Shown here: positions 9,235 to 17,388 of the stretch, piece after piece | Numbering within the stretch: position 1 is the first letter of the stretch | Layout: the number at the start of each line of letters is the position of its first letter | Origin: Clostridia bacterium | Lineage (GTDB): Bacteria > Bacillota > Clostridia > Christensenellales > Pumilibacteraceae | Assembly: GCA_900767465.1 (NCBI GenBank) | Contig: CAAGAW010000028.1 | Location: 166,996-230,995 of the forward strand | Direction: 5' to 3' | DNA length: 64,000 nt | Translations under genes and position numbers: made by a program | Notes under the pieces: generated by a model | Told to the model about the DNA's origin: nothing | Databases searched by the model: none | What the model saw: the letters and a program-made list of their open reading frames with translations, nothing else

Positions 9235-10332
9235 ATGCAGACGACAGACGATTACAAATTCAGACTGAAAAATTTAACCGCAAAGTTTGACGATTGCTGT
9301 AAGGCGTTCGACGTCCATAAGATGAACGAACGCGCCGCCGAACTCGATAAACTTCAATCGGATCCGAATCTTTATTCCGACCCGAAACGCGCCGCACAGA
9401 TCAATTCGGAAGCGAAGTATATTTCGGACAAACTCGCGATGCTCAGATCTTACCGGGTATCGCTTGACGATATAGCGACGCTTATCGAACTTATCGAAGC
9501 GGAACCGGACGAAAGTCTTGTTGCCGAACTCGACGATTCTATATCCGCAATGGGCAACAAAATCGAGGATCTTCATCTCGAAACCCTTCTTAAAGGCGAG
9601 TACGACAAAAGCAACGCGATTCTTATGTTGCAGGCGGGCGCCGGCGGAACGGAAGCGCAGGACTGGGTAAGTATGCTTTACCGCATGTACCGTATGTACG
9701 CCGAAAAAAACGGATTCGCCGTCGAAGAACTCGATCTTCTGCCGGGCGACGTCGCGGGAATAAAATCCGTTTCCTTTACCGTATCCGGGACGAACGCTTA
9801 CGGATATCTCAAAGCGGAAAAAGGAGTTCATCGTCTCGTCCGCATTTCGCCGTTCGACGCGCAAAGCCGCCGTCACACATCGTTCGCAAGCCTCGAAGTT
9901 ATGCCCGAAATCGAGCAGGATAATTCTATCGAAATCCGTCCCGAAGATCTTAAAATCGACACGTACCGTTCGGGCGGCGCGGGCGGTCAGCACGTAAATA
10001 AAACGGATTCCGCGGTGCGTATTACCCACCTTCCGACCGGAATCGTCGTTCAGTGTCAGAACGAGCGCAGTCAGATTCAGAACCGCGAAACGGCGATGAA
10101 AATGCTTATAAGCAAACTTGTCGAACGCCGCGAAGCCGAAAATCTCGAAAAGGCAAACTCGATCAAAGGCGAAATCAAAAAGATCGAGTGGGGAAGTCAG
10201 ATCCGCTCGTACGTCTTTCAGCCGTACACTCTCGTAAAGGATCATCGTACCGGTTACGAAACGGGCGACATTGCGTCTGTTATGGACGGAAACATCACCG
10301 AGTTTATTAACGATTATTTAAGAAAATCTTAA
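9235..10332 (+). CDS. prfB: Peptide chain release factor 2
   Basis: RF2 recognises UGA and UAA stop codons and triggers peptidyl-tRNA hydrolysis. The 365-aa protein has the SPF tripeptide anticodon (residues 205-207) that distinguishes RF2 from RF1 (PxT), and the catalytic GGQ (residues 250-252) in RSGGAGGQHVNKT. Many bacteria have a programmed +1 frameshift (CTTTGAC) near codon 25 of prfB. Here the corresponding region (KAFDVHKMNERAAELD) is read straight through without a stop, so autoregulatory frameshifting is absent. It is followed by a strong intrinsic terminator. Confidence 0.96.
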   Translation: MQTTDDYKFRLKNLTAKFDDCCKAFDVHKMNERAAELDKLQSDPNLYSDPKRAAQINSEAKYISDKLAMLRSYRVSLDDIATLIELIEAEPDESLVAELDDSISAMGNKIEDLHLETLLKGEYDKSNAILMLQAGAGGTEAQDWVSMLYRMYRMYAEKNGFAVEELDLLPGDVAGIKSVSFTVSGTNAYGYLKAEKGVHRLVRISPFDAQSRRHTSFASLEVMPEIEQDNSIEIRPEDLKIDTYRSGGAGGQHVNKTDSAVRITHLPTGIVVQCQNERSQIQNRETAMKMLISKLVERREAENLEKANSIKGEIKKIEWGSQIRSYVFQPYTLVKDHRTGYETGDIASVMDGNITEFINDYLRKS

Positions 10333-10356
10333 CGCCGAATAGCGGCGTAGCAAAGG

Positions 10357-10386
10357 AAAATGCGCCCGCAATATGGCGCATTTTTT
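10357..10386 (+). terminator. Intrinsic terminator after prfB
   Basis: AATGCGCC (10359-10366) pairs with GGCGCATT (10375-10382) around an 8-base loop, extended by A/T pairs, and is followed by six T residues (10381-10386). It ends the secA-prfB transcript 24 bases after the prfB stop. Confidence 0.85.
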
Positions 10387-10413
10387 ACGGAAAAGGAAGT
10401 AAAAAGACGTAAA

Positions 10414-11475
10414 ATGTACGACACTACCGAAAAATTCAACGCGATAAAGGACAGTCCGGACGTTCTGATTCTCGGAATCGAAAGTTCGTGCGACGAAACC
10501 GCCGCCGCCGTCGTCAAAAACGGCAGGGAAGTTCTGTCAAACGTTATCGCTTCGCAAATCGAGATTCACCGTCGTTACGGCGGTGTCGTTCCCGAAGTCG
10601 CTTCCCGTAACCATACCATGGCGGTAAACAACGTTATATCCGAGGCTCTCGACAAGGCGGGAGTTACGCTCGATAAAATCGACGCGATTGCCGTAACTTA
10701 CGGCGCGGGACTCGTCGGCGCGTTGCTCGTGGGGGTAACGGCGGCAAAATCGCTTTCTTACGCAAGCGGGATTCCGCTTATCAAAGTCGATCATATCGAG
10801 GGTCATATCGCGGCGAATTACGTCGCTTTTCCCGACCTTGAACCGCCTTTTCTCGCCGTCGTCGCAAGCGGCGGACACACGCTTATCATAGACGTTACCG
10901 GCTACAACGAATATAAAGTTCTCGGCTCGACCCGCGACGACGCGATAGGCGAAGCGTTCGATAAAACCGCCAGACTTTTAGGACTTCCGTACCCCGGCGG
11001 ACCTGAAATCGACCGTCTCGCAAAACTCGGAAAAAACAATATCGAGTTTATTCACCGCCGCCACGTATCCGAAGATCTGTCGCTCAGTTATTCGGGACTT
11101 AAAACCGCGGTCGTGAATTACGTTCATAACCTCAGACAGAAAAATAAGCCTATACCGGTCGAGGACGTTTGCGCGTCGCTTACTTCTGCCGCCGTCGATA
11201 TGCTTGTGGACGCGGTTATGGTTGCGGCGAAAAAATCAAAACGTAAAAATATCGTGCTTGCCGGAGGCGTCGCGAGCAACTCGTACCTTCGCGCTTCGCT
11301 TGCCGAACGCGGCGAAAAAGCGGGTTATAAAGTGTGTTTTCCGCCGCCCGTTCTTTGCACGGACAACGCCGTTATGATTGCGTCGCGAGGCTATTATTCG
11401 GCAAAAGCGGGGTTGAATCGGGCAGATCTCACACTCAACGCCGTACCCGATCTCGTTACCGGAGGTGCAAAATGA
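10414..11475 (+). CDS. tsaD: tRNA threonylcarbamoyltransferase TsaD
   Basis: TsaD transfers threonylcarbamoyl to A37 of ANN-decoding tRNAs as part of the TsaBDE machinery. The 353-aa product shows the ASKHA start (LILGIESSCDETAAAVV), the metal-binding HIEGH motif in KVDHIEGHIAANY, the ASGGHT nucleotide loop and the late VLAGGVASNSYLR motif. The start ATG at 10414 lies after the prfB terminator; the longer in-frame ATG at 10360 falls inside the terminator hairpin and is rejected. The stop overlaps the mnmA start (ATGA), so two tRNA modification genes are coupled. I see no clear promoter between terminator and gene. Confidence 0.96.
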   Translation: MYDTTEKFNAIKDSPDVLILGIESSCDETAAAVVKNGREVLSNVIASQIEIHRRYGGVVPEVASRNHTMAVNNVISEALDKAGVTLDKIDAIAVTYGAGLVGALLVGVTAAKSLSYASGIPLIKVDHIEGHIAANYVAFPDLEPPFLAVVASGGHTLIIDVTGYNEYKVLGSTRDDAIGEAFDKTARLLGLPYPGGPEIDRLAKLGKNNIEFIHRRHVSEDLSLSYSGLKTAVVNYVHNLRQKNKPIPVEDVCASLTSAAVDMLVDAVMVAAKKSKRKNIVLAGGVASNSYLRASLAERGEKAGYKVCFPPPVLCTDNAVMIASRGYYSAKAGLNRADLTLNAVPDLVTGGAK

Positions 11476-12557
11476 GCGAAAAGAAACGCGTAGTCGTGGG
11501 AATGAGCGGCGGCGTGGACAGTTCGGTAGCCGCGTTGCTTTTAAAAGAGCAGGGTTACGACGTCGTAGGACTATTTATGCATAACTGGGAAGAGGAGGAC
11601 GGATCCGGTTGTTGTACCGCCGCCGAGGACTGGCAGGACGTCGTGGGCGTTTGCGGCAAGATCGGTATACCGTGCTATTCGGTAAACTTCGCCGACGAGT
11701 ACATGCACCGCGTGTTCGAGTATTTTCTCGACGAGTACCGCAAGGGAAGAACGCCTAATCCGGACGTTCTTTGTAACCGCGAAATAAAATTCGCGCCGTT
11801 CAAGCAGCACGCTTTGAGTCTCGGCGCGGACTATATCGCCACGGGGCATTATTGCAAGGCGGGAGAATACGACGGCGAGCCGGTTTTACTCAAAGCCGCC
11901 GACGGGAACAAGGACCAGACGTACTTTCTTAATCAGGTAACCACCGATCAGCTTACCCGCGTTCTTTTCCCGCTCGGAGACCTCGAAAAACCCGAAGTTC
12001 GCCGTATCGCCGTCGAAAACGACCTCGTAACCGCCCGCAAAAAGGACAGCACGGGCATTTGCTTTATAGGCGAGCGTAAATTCAGAGCGTTTTTGTCGGA
12101 GTATCTTCCGTCAAAAAAAGGCAGAATCGTCGACGTGAACGGCAAGGAAGTCGGCGAGCATTACGGGCTTATGTACTACACGCTCGGTCAGCGCAAAGGA
12201 CTCGGGGTCGGCGGAGTCGCGGGCGAGGATCAGAATCGCTGGTACGTCGTCGAAAAAAGGCTCGATAAAAACGAACTCGTCGTGTCTTGCGGCGAGGGCG
12301 AAGAATTATTCAGCTCGGCAATGCGCGGAAGCGGACTCAATATTATCGGTAAATGGGACAAAAAACCGTGTCGTCTTACCGCAAAATTCCGTTATCGTCA
12401 GTCCGAACAGCCTGTAAAGGTTTCGTTCGAGGGCGACGACGGAGTATTTATCGAGTTCGACGAACCCCAACGCGCCGTAACGCCCGGGCAGTACGCCGTG
12501 CTTTACGACGGAGACAGATGTCTCGGCGGCGCGGTGATTGACGAGGTTTACAAGTAA
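11472..12557 (+). CDS. mnmA: tRNA 2-thiouridylase MnmA
   Basis: MnmA forms 2-thiouridine at wobble position 34 of Lys, Glu and Gln tRNAs. The 361-aa product has the PP-loop GMSGGVDSS (about residues 10-18), the first catalytic Cys in NPDVLCNREIKF (about 101) and the second in STGICFIGERKF (about 197), followed by the LGQRKGLG segment and a beta-barrel C-terminal domain. The start ATG 11472 has GGAGG (11461-11465) just upstream and overlaps the tsaD stop by four bases. The first Cys region CCTAAEDWQDV is typical of the MnmA group common in Firmicutes and Bacteroidetes. Confidence 0.96.
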   Translation: MSEKKRVVVGMSGGVDSSVAALLLKEQGYDVVGLFMHNWEEEDGSGCCTAAEDWQDVVGVCGKIGIPCYSVNFADEYMHRVFEYFLDEYRKGRTPNPDVLCNREIKFAPFKQHALSLGADYIATGHYCKAGEYDGEPVLLKAADGNKDQTYFLNQVTTDQLTRVLFPLGDLEKPEVRRIAVENDLVTARKKDSTGICFIGERKFRAFLSEYLPSKKGRIVDVNGKEVGEHYGLMYYTLGQRKGLGVGGVAGEDQNRWYVVEKRLDKNELVVSCGEGEELFSSAMRGSGLNIIGKWDKKPCRLTAKFRYRQSEQPVKVSFEGDDGVFIEFDEPQRAVTPGQYAVLYDGDRCLGGAVIDEVYK

Positions 12558-12580
12558 GGACGGTGCCGACGGCAGAACCG

Positions 12581-12609
12581 TTGACATATTCGGGCAATTA
12601 TGCTAATAT
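12581..12609 (+). promoter_or_regulatory. Promoter of the mntP riboswitch transcript
   Basis: Consensus TTGACA (12581-12586), a 17-base spacer and TAATAT (12604-12609) preceded by TGC, an extended -10. Transcription would begin near 12616, at the start of the manganese-sensing leader. Confidence 0.85.
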
Positions 12610-12615
12610 ATTACT

Positions 12616-12695
12616 GTTGTAAGGGAGTAGTCGCCCCGCTCGTTCGGGGGATTAAATCTACACAATGAGCATCGCTCAGGTTTGATCGTAAACGA
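12616..12695 (+). ncRNA. Manganese riboswitch aptamer (yybP-ykoY)
   Basis: The leader contains the yybP-ykoY signature: AAGGGAGTAG (12621-12630), a GC-rich hairpin CCCCGCTCGTTCGGGGG, and the CAATGAGCATCGCTCAG segment. It sits directly upstream of an intrinsic terminator and the mntP gene, which is the classic regulon member. In this family Mn2+ binding prevents terminator formation and turns on the exporter. The call rests on the motif, the position and the gene controlled; I did not run a covariance model. Confidence 0.85.
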
Positions 12696-12737
12696 CGAGA
12701 CTTACGCATCGGTTTTCGGTGCGTGGTCTCGTTTTTT
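12695..12737 (+). terminator. Riboswitch-controlled intrinsic terminator
   Basis: ACGAGAC (12695-12701) pairs with GTCTCGT (12726-12732), with an inner ACGCA/TGCGT stem, followed by TTTTTT (12732-12737). It lies between the Mn aptamer and the mntP ribosome site (AAAGGAG 12742-12748), so it is the expression platform of a transcriptional switch. Confidence 0.82.
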
Positions 12738-12755
12738 ATGTAAAGGAGAAAGAAA

Positions 12756-13328
12756 ATGCAACTTCTTGACGTTTTACTTACCGGCGTCGGACTCAGTATG
12801 GACGCAAGCGCGGTCGGAATGAGTAACGGACTCGCCGAACCCGAGATGAAAACTCCCAAGGTTCTGCTAATCGCGCTTTTTTACGGTGTTTTTCAGGGAG
12901 TAATGCCGCTTATCGGATACTTTGCGTCCGGACTGTTTGCCGACGCGGTCGCGTCCGTCGCGCCGTACGTGGCGTTGATTCTTCTCGGCTTTATCGGCGG
13001 AAAAATGATTTTCGAGGCGTTCAAAAAAACGGAAGAGGAGCGTAAACCGCTCTCGATTCTTGCGCTTTTAGTTCAGGCGGTTGCAACGTCCGTCGACGCT
13101 CTCGCCGTCGGAGTAAGCCTTCTCGCGCTCGAAAGCGCGGGCGAACTCGCCGTAAACGTATTCGTTTGCTGCGGAATCTTTGCTTCCGTAACGTTTGCGA
13201 TAAGCGTCGCATCCGTGTATATCGGCAAAAAATTCGGCACGGTTCTTGCCGACAAAGCGGAATTTATCGGCGGTTTGATACTCGTAATAATCGGTATAAA
13301 AATCTTCGTCGAGGGCGTGTTCTTTTAA
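12756..13328 (+). CDS. mntP: Manganese efflux pump MntP
   Basis: MntP exports Mn2+ across the cytoplasmic membrane. The 190-aa protein has six hydrophobic segments in two homologous halves. Each half carries the family Asp motif: GLSMDASAVGMSNG (residues 12-25) and ATSVDALAVGVSLLA (about 109-123), and MPLIGYFAS follows the first half. Length is typical of the family. It is the only gene behind the Mn riboswitch and is followed by a palindromic repeat and a bidirectional terminator. A second MntP/YtaF-like protein is encoded at 41815. Confidence 0.93.
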   Translation: MQLLDVLLTGVGLSMDASAVGMSNGLAEPEMKTPKVLLIALFYGVFQGVMPLIGYFASGLFADAVASVAPYVALILLGFIGGKMIFEAFKKTEEERKPLSILALLVQAVATSVDALAVGVSLLALESAGELAVNVFVCCGIFASVTFAISVASVYIGKKFGTVLADKAEFIGGLILVIIGIKIFVEGVFF

Positions 13329-13335
13329 TCGCTAC

Positions 13336-13373
13336 GTCGCAAAAACTCATATACGTATATACAAAATTGCGAC
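13336..13373. repeat. 38-bp TACGTA palindrome, copy A
   Basis: The element begins GTCGCAAAAAC, has TACGTA exactly at its centre (16 bases either side) and ends ATTGCGAC. It lies between the mntP stop and the shared terminator. Five other elements of the same length and centre occur in the window. Confidence 0.7.
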
Positions 13374-13387
13374 ATAAAGCCAAAAAC

Positions 13388-13423
13388 GTCGGACTCGGTG
13401 AACGCCGGATCCGACTTTTTTTC
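13388..13423. terminator. Bidirectional terminator between mntP and the GRE activase
   Basis: GTCGGA (13388-13393) pairs with TCCGAC (13410-13415), with an inner CGG/CCG pair. Seven T residues follow on the plus strand and GTTTTTGG follows on the minus strand, so it can serve both convergent genes. Confidence 0.8.
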
Positions 13424-14286
13424 TATCTTTTTTGTTCCGTGACGGCGCGAAGAGCAGCCATCTTTTCTTCGGACGGGACGTCGAAAATATGAGGCGTAAG
13501 TCCGAGAGCCGTGTATTTGTTTTCGCCGAGGCGGTGATACGGCAGCAGTTCGATTTTGCAATCGGGATAAGGCGAGAGGTAATCGCGGATAGCGGTAATA
13601 TCCTTTTCGTCGTCGTTTACGCCCGGAATTATCGGAACGCGGACGATAACGCTTGCGCCGCGATCGAGCAAACCGATCAGATTTTCGAGAATAAGCGAGT
13701 TGTCCGCTCCTACGTATTTTTTATGTTTTGTCGGGTCGAGAGTCTTTACGTCGTAAAGAAACAGATCGGTAAACGGCAAGACTTTCTCGAAGTAATCCCA
13801 CGGAACCGCGCCCGCCGTGTCTACCGCAACGTTTATCCCCGCCGCCTTGCACTTTTTGCCGAGGCTCGCGACCGATTCCGGGCGCAGCATACATTCGCCG
13901 CCCGAAAAAGTCACCCCGCCGCCGCTTTGATCGTAAAACGGCTTGTCGCGCTTTATCGTTGCCATAAGGTCGTCCTCGCTCATATCGAATCCCGAAAGTT
14001 TAAGCGCGTTTTGCGGACAAAACAGCGAGCATTTACCGCAGAACGTGCATTTAAGGTAATCGACCTTACCGAAGGAAACGGCCTTTTCGGCGCAGACCGA
14101 ATTGCATTTGCCGCAACGTACGCACTTTTCCGCGTAGTAGAAAAATCGTTTTTCTCCGCTTTGACTTTCGGGATTGTGACACCACGCGCAACGAAGATTG
14201 CACCCGCGGAAAAACACCGTCGTCCTTATTCCGGGACCGTCAACGAGCGAGCCGCGCTGAACGTCGAAAAGAGGTAACGTACTCAT
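13423..14286 (-). CDS. Glycyl-radical enzyme activating enzyme (radical SAM)
   Basis: This 287-aa protein installs the glycyl radical on its partner enzyme. The radical-SAM cluster motif CNLRCAWCHNPE (CxxxCxxC, about residues 30-41) is followed by an inserted ferredoxin-like domain with two CxxCxxCxxxC clusters (CVRCGKCNSVC about 57-67 and CTFCGKCSLFC about 82-92), then GGGVTFSGGE. The two extra [4Fe-4S] clusters are typical of dehydratase-type activases and absent from PflA of pyruvate formate-lyase. The start ATG overlaps the stop of the glycyl-radical enzyme (ATGA), so the two are coupled. Confidence 0.94.
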   Translation of the reverse strand: MSTLPLFDVQRGSLVDGPGIRTTVFFRGCNLRCAWCHNPESQSGEKRFFYYAEKCVRCGKCNSVCAEKAVSFGKVDYLKCTFCGKCSLFCPQNALKLSGFDMSEDDLMATIKRDKPFYDQSGGGVTFSGGECMLRPESVASLGKKCKAAGINVAVDTAGAVPWDYFEKVLPFTDLFLYDVKTLDPTKHKKYVGADNSLILENLIGLLDRGASVIVRVPIIPGVNDDEKDITAIRDYLSPYPDCKIELLPYHRLGENKYTALGLTPHIFDVPSEEKMAALRAVTEQKR

Positions 14287-16409
14287 TTTTTCACGCTCGT
14301 GCGGCGTATTACGTCGTCCTGAATCTGTTCGCCGAGGTCGACGAACACGCCCGAAAAACCGGAAACGCGGACTTTCATATCGGGATAGTTTTCGGGGTGA
14401 GCCTTCGCGTCGAGCAGTTTTTCCGCCGAAACGTAATTAAGTTGGACATGCATACCGCCCATGCGGAAGTAGGCGAGCAGAACGTCCACGAGTTTTTCAA
14501 AGTTGTCGTCGTTTTTTACCAGCGACTCGTCGAGGTTTACGTTGCATACGAACGGTCCGCTCGTTACCTTGCAGTGAGAAACGATCGCAACCGAGCGAAG
14601 AAGCGCGGTAAGTCCTTCACGGTCTTTTCCTGCGGTTTGTCCCACGCCCACCATAAAGGGTTCGCCGGCACGTCTGCCGTCGGGAGTTGCGGGAGTGAGC
14701 GCGCCGAACGTAGCGTAATGCGCGTTGTAACCGGCAAGCGTTCCGAACAGAATCCGTTCGCCGAACGAAAGCCTACGATCTTTGGTCAGAGCGTAAAGCG
14801 AATCGCAGAACCGCACCGCGATTTCGTCCGAAAGAGGACTGTCGTTGCCGAAAAACGCTCCTTTTTTAAGAATAACCGCGCGCAGATCTTCGGCGTTTTT
14901 CCAGTCCGAACGGAGCGCGGAAATAAGTTCTTTCATCGTAACGAGTTTTTCGTCGTACACAAACTGTTTTATTATCGTCAGCGAATCTATCACGCAGGTG
15001 AATCCCATAATTTCACCGCCGCCGATTTTCATCGTACAACCTCCGCGGGTGGGGGATAACGCGTTTTCGATCGGTCCGTCGAGCATTATAGCGGACAGCA
15101 CGTTTTCGTCGCGGGCGCGCATGCGATTAAACGCCCCATGCGTACGGATAATTTCGTCAACGTCTTCAGCGAGCCGTTTTTCGTAAAGAGCGTAAAACGA
15201 ATCGAAGTCGGCGCATTTTTCCGCTTCCTCCCCGAAGTCGTACAGCGTTCGGGTAAGTGATCGCGCTATATTCGACGTACATCCGCCCATCCATACCGCG
15301 CCGGCAAACGACGGCTCGTTGCAGCCGACGACGGCGTATCGGCACGCCTCGGTTTCGCTCAGACCGAGAATTTCCTTAAATGCGGAGATACGGCTTTCGT
15401 CTCCGGCAAACGCAATTCTCTTTAACCGATCGTGACGTTCGCGGTCGAGAACGTACCGCAAAACCTCGCGCGGCGTTTTGTCGCAAACACGCAACGTAAA
15501 TTGCGGGCAGTGTATGGGAAGTTCCATAAGTCCGTCGACTAGAATACGCGAAAAATCGTTGTACGCGTCGTTTCCTCTTTCGTCGAGTCCGCCTATTACG
15601 AAATGGCACTCGCCGCCTTTTTTGCGGTTGGTCGAGTTTTTCGGAGTATAACTCTGAATACGCAAAAACAGTTCCTGTACAAGCCGTTTCGCTTCTTCCG
15701 GCGTAATTCTCCCTCGTTCGAGATCGCGGAAATAGTAGGGCGAAAGTATGCGGTCAAGAAGTCCGAGACCGTCGGGTTGAAGATCGAAGCAAAAGTACAT
15801 GGTCGAAATCGCCTCGTAAAACGTATCGGCGGGCTGAGCGGGAACTTTTTTCAGCGTTTCTGCGGCAAGGATAAGTTCGGCTTTGCGGCGTTCGTCCGTT
15901 TCCGTTTCGGCGGTTTTCCGGCACGCGTCCGAGCATTTTTCCGCGCGTTCGATAAGCGCGTTGCAAACCGTTTCCACCGCGTCGAGATAGTCGAGTTTCT
16001 GCGGTTCGGACGAGTGTGCCGCGCGCGACGAGGTTATGTCGGAAAGCACGCCGACAAGCCCGCGCCGGATTATTTTTTCGTAATCGGGCGGGCAATGCTG
16101 CCATTCGAAAACGTTAAGGTTATCGAGCGGTTTGCAATAAAGTTCCGCAGCCGCCCGTCCGAAATTTTCGTGACCCGTGCGCGGGAAAAGCGCGGCGGTT
16201 ACGCTTCCGTCGAATCGTAACTGCCCGAAAAGCCGCTCGTTCGGGTAAAACATTACGGGCTGTGCGGCAATGTATTCGCCGAGTCTCTTTGCCGTCTGCA
16301 TAGCCTGCGATAAAGCCATATCCATCGGATCGTATTGTGCCCTTACGATCGCGGGATAAAGGTCGGCTTCGTTCATATAGTCGTAAATTTGTTTTATTTC
16401 GTCAGTCAT
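14283..16409 (-). CDS. Glycyl-radical enzyme of unassigned substrate
   Basis: This 708-aa protein belongs to the pyruvate formate-lyase/dehydratase superfamily. The glycyl-radical loop RVSGFSG lies near the C-terminus (Gly684), followed by VFVDLGEQIQDDVI. The thiyl-radical Cys363 sits in VVGCNEPS; well-known dehydratases usually read GCVEP, so the residue after Cys is Asn here while the catalytic Glu is kept. One radical Cys, rather than the adjacent pair of true PFL, argues for an eliminase or other non-PFL reaction. The start ATG 16409 has GGAGGA six bases upstream. The gene is divergent from an AraC regulator, suggesting substrate induction. Substrate unknown; no microcompartment or transporter gene is nearby. 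Confidence 0.88.
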   Translation of the reverse strand: MTDEIKQIYDYMNEADLYPAIVRAQYDPMDMALSQAMQTAKRLGEYIAAQPVMFYPNERLFGQLRFDGSVTAALFPRTGHENFGRAAAELYCKPLDNLNVFEWQHCPPDYEKIIRRGLVGVLSDITSSRAAHSSEPQKLDYLDAVETVCNALIERAEKCSDACRKTAETETDERRKAELILAAETLKKVPAQPADTFYEAISTMYFCFDLQPDGLGLLDRILSPYYFRDLERGRITPEEAKRLVQELFLRIQSYTPKNSTNRKKGGECHFVIGGLDERGNDAYNDFSRILVDGLMELPIHCPQFTLRVCDKTPREVLRYVLDRERHDRLKRIAFAGDESRISAFKEILGLSETEACRYAVVGCNEPSFAGAVWMGGCTSNIARSLTRTLYDFGEEAEKCADFDSFYALYEKRLAEDVDEIIRTHGAFNRMRARDENVLSAIMLDGPIENALSPTRGGCTMKIGGGEIMGFTCVIDSLTIIKQFVYDEKLVTMKELISALRSDWKNAEDLRAVILKKGAFFGNDSPLSDEIAVRFCDSLYALTKDRRLSFGERILFGTLAGYNAHYATFGALTPATPDGRRAGEPFMVGVGQTAGKDREGLTALLRSVAIVSHCKVTSGPFVCNVNLDESLVKNDDNFEKLVDVLLAYFRMGGMHVQLNYVSAEKLLDAKAHPENYPDMKVRVSGFSGVFVDLGEQIQDDVIRRTSVKK

Positions 16410-16431
16410 TTTTGTTCCTCCGTTTGCACCT

Positions 16432-16461
16432 ATTATATCACGGCAAACGACCGCAAGTAAA
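16432..16461 (-). promoter_or_regulatory. Promoter of the glycyl-radical enzyme operon
   Basis: On the minus strand TTTACT (16456-16461) and TATAAT (16432-16437) are 18 bases apart, 22 bases before the start codon. The 40 bases between this and the divergent araC promoter (16470-16501, AT-rich) are a likely regulator-binding region. Confidence 0.65.
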
Positions 16462-16501
16462 TACATAAAGAAAAATATTTATACTTTTCGACACTGTATA
16501 T

Positions 16502-16530
16502 TTGACTTTTTGCTCCCGTCGGGCTATTAT
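16502..16530 (+). promoter_or_regulatory. Promoter of the AraC regulator
   Basis: TTGACT (16502-16507), 17 bases, TATTAT (16525-16530), with a GGAGG ribosome site at 16537-16541 immediately before the ATG. Confidence 0.75.
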
Positions 16531-16547
16531 ATAAACGGAGGAATCGA

Positions 16548-17336
16548 ATGAACGAATCTAACGAAATAACGGTCGGCGATATAATATCGATCGTTTACGT
16601 AAAAAACAAAGACCTTGCGAAACGTTCGGATTTCAGCAGGAAACTCGAACATCATGAATTGATATTCAGGATAAGCGGCTCTTGCGAGGTAGAGTTTGAC
16701 GACCAAAAATTTATCGAAAAAGAGAATTATATCCGATTTCTTCCTTGCGGCGCGGGCGAGAAATATCGTGCCGTGCGATTAGACGAGGGCGATTGCGTCG
16801 ATATATTTTTCGACTCCGATAAACCGTTGTCGGACAAAGCGTTTTGCAGACTTTCGTCACACGCGGATAAGGTGCGAACGCTGTTTCTGCGTGCCGAAAA
16901 CGCGTGGCGCAAAAAGAGAAGCGGCTATCGTTACGTCGCGTTTGCCTGTGTTTACGAAGTTTTGTCGCTTATAGACGAGAGCGAGTATCACGGCGATAAA
17001 AACGATTGGATTACTGCCGGCGTAGAATATATCGAGAATAACTTTTTAACCGAAATCGACTTTGATAAATGTGGCGAAAAGTGCGGAATAAGTTACACCT
17101 ACTTTAAAAGATTGTTTTCCGCAAGGTTCGGAATGTCGCCCAAGGCGTACGCGATTTCGCTCCGGATAAAACACGCCGCCGATCTTCTCGGAATGGGCAT
17201 ATATTCGGTGGGCGAAACCGCAAGACTTTGCGGGTACGAAAACGAATATTATTTCTGCCGCGATTTCAAAGCCCGCACCGGCCGGACGCCGGGCGCGTAC
17301 CGCCGAAGCAGAGTAAGTCCGGTAAAATTACTATAA
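16548..17336 (+). CDS. AraC-family transcriptional regulator
   Basis: This 262-aa protein has an N-terminal cupin-like ligand domain (ELIFRISGSCEVEFDDQKF ... YIRFLPCGAGEKY, residues 35-75) and a C-terminal double helix-turn-helix of AraC/XylS type (about 165-255: CGEKCGISYTYFKRLFSARFGMSP, then VGETARLCGYENEYYFCRDFKARTG). The last segment matches the highly conserved second recognition helix region. It is transcribed divergently from the glycyl-radical enzyme with a 138-base shared control region, so it most likely activates that operon in response to a small molecule. It ends in a bidirectional terminator. Confidence 0.9.
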   Translation: MNESNEITVGDIISIVYVKNKDLAKRSDFSRKLEHHELIFRISGSCEVEFDDQKFIEKENYIRFLPCGAGEKYRAVRLDEGDCVDIFFDSDKPLSDKAFCRLSSHADKVRTLFLRAENAWRKKRSGYRYVAFACVYEVLSLIDESEYHGDKNDWITAGVEYIENNFLTEIDFDKCGEKCGISYTYFKRLFSARFGMSPKAYAISLRIKHAADLLGMGIYSVGETARLCGYENEYYFCRDFKARTGRTPGAYRRSRVSPVKLL

Positions 17337-17341
17337 CGAAA

Positions 17342-17380
17342 AACGACCTCGAAACCCAAGTTCGGGGTCGTTTGCTTTTC
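17342..17380. terminator. Bidirectional terminator
   Basis: A 12-bp stem (17342-17353 with 17361-17372, one G-T pair) with a 7-base loop. TTTGCTTTTC follows on the plus strand and TTTTTCG on the minus strand. It separates the convergent araC gene and the secreted-protein operon. Confidence 0.82.
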
Positions 17381-17388
17381 GTCCGATT

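Noticed and set aside
9271..9330. Programmed frameshift in prfB
   Set aside because: A TTTGAC string occurs at 9286-9291 but is read in frame as Phe-Asp and no in-frame stop interrupts the gene.
10360..10413. Longer tsaD start at ATG 10360
   Set aside because: It falls inside the prfB terminator hairpin and adds residues absent from the family.
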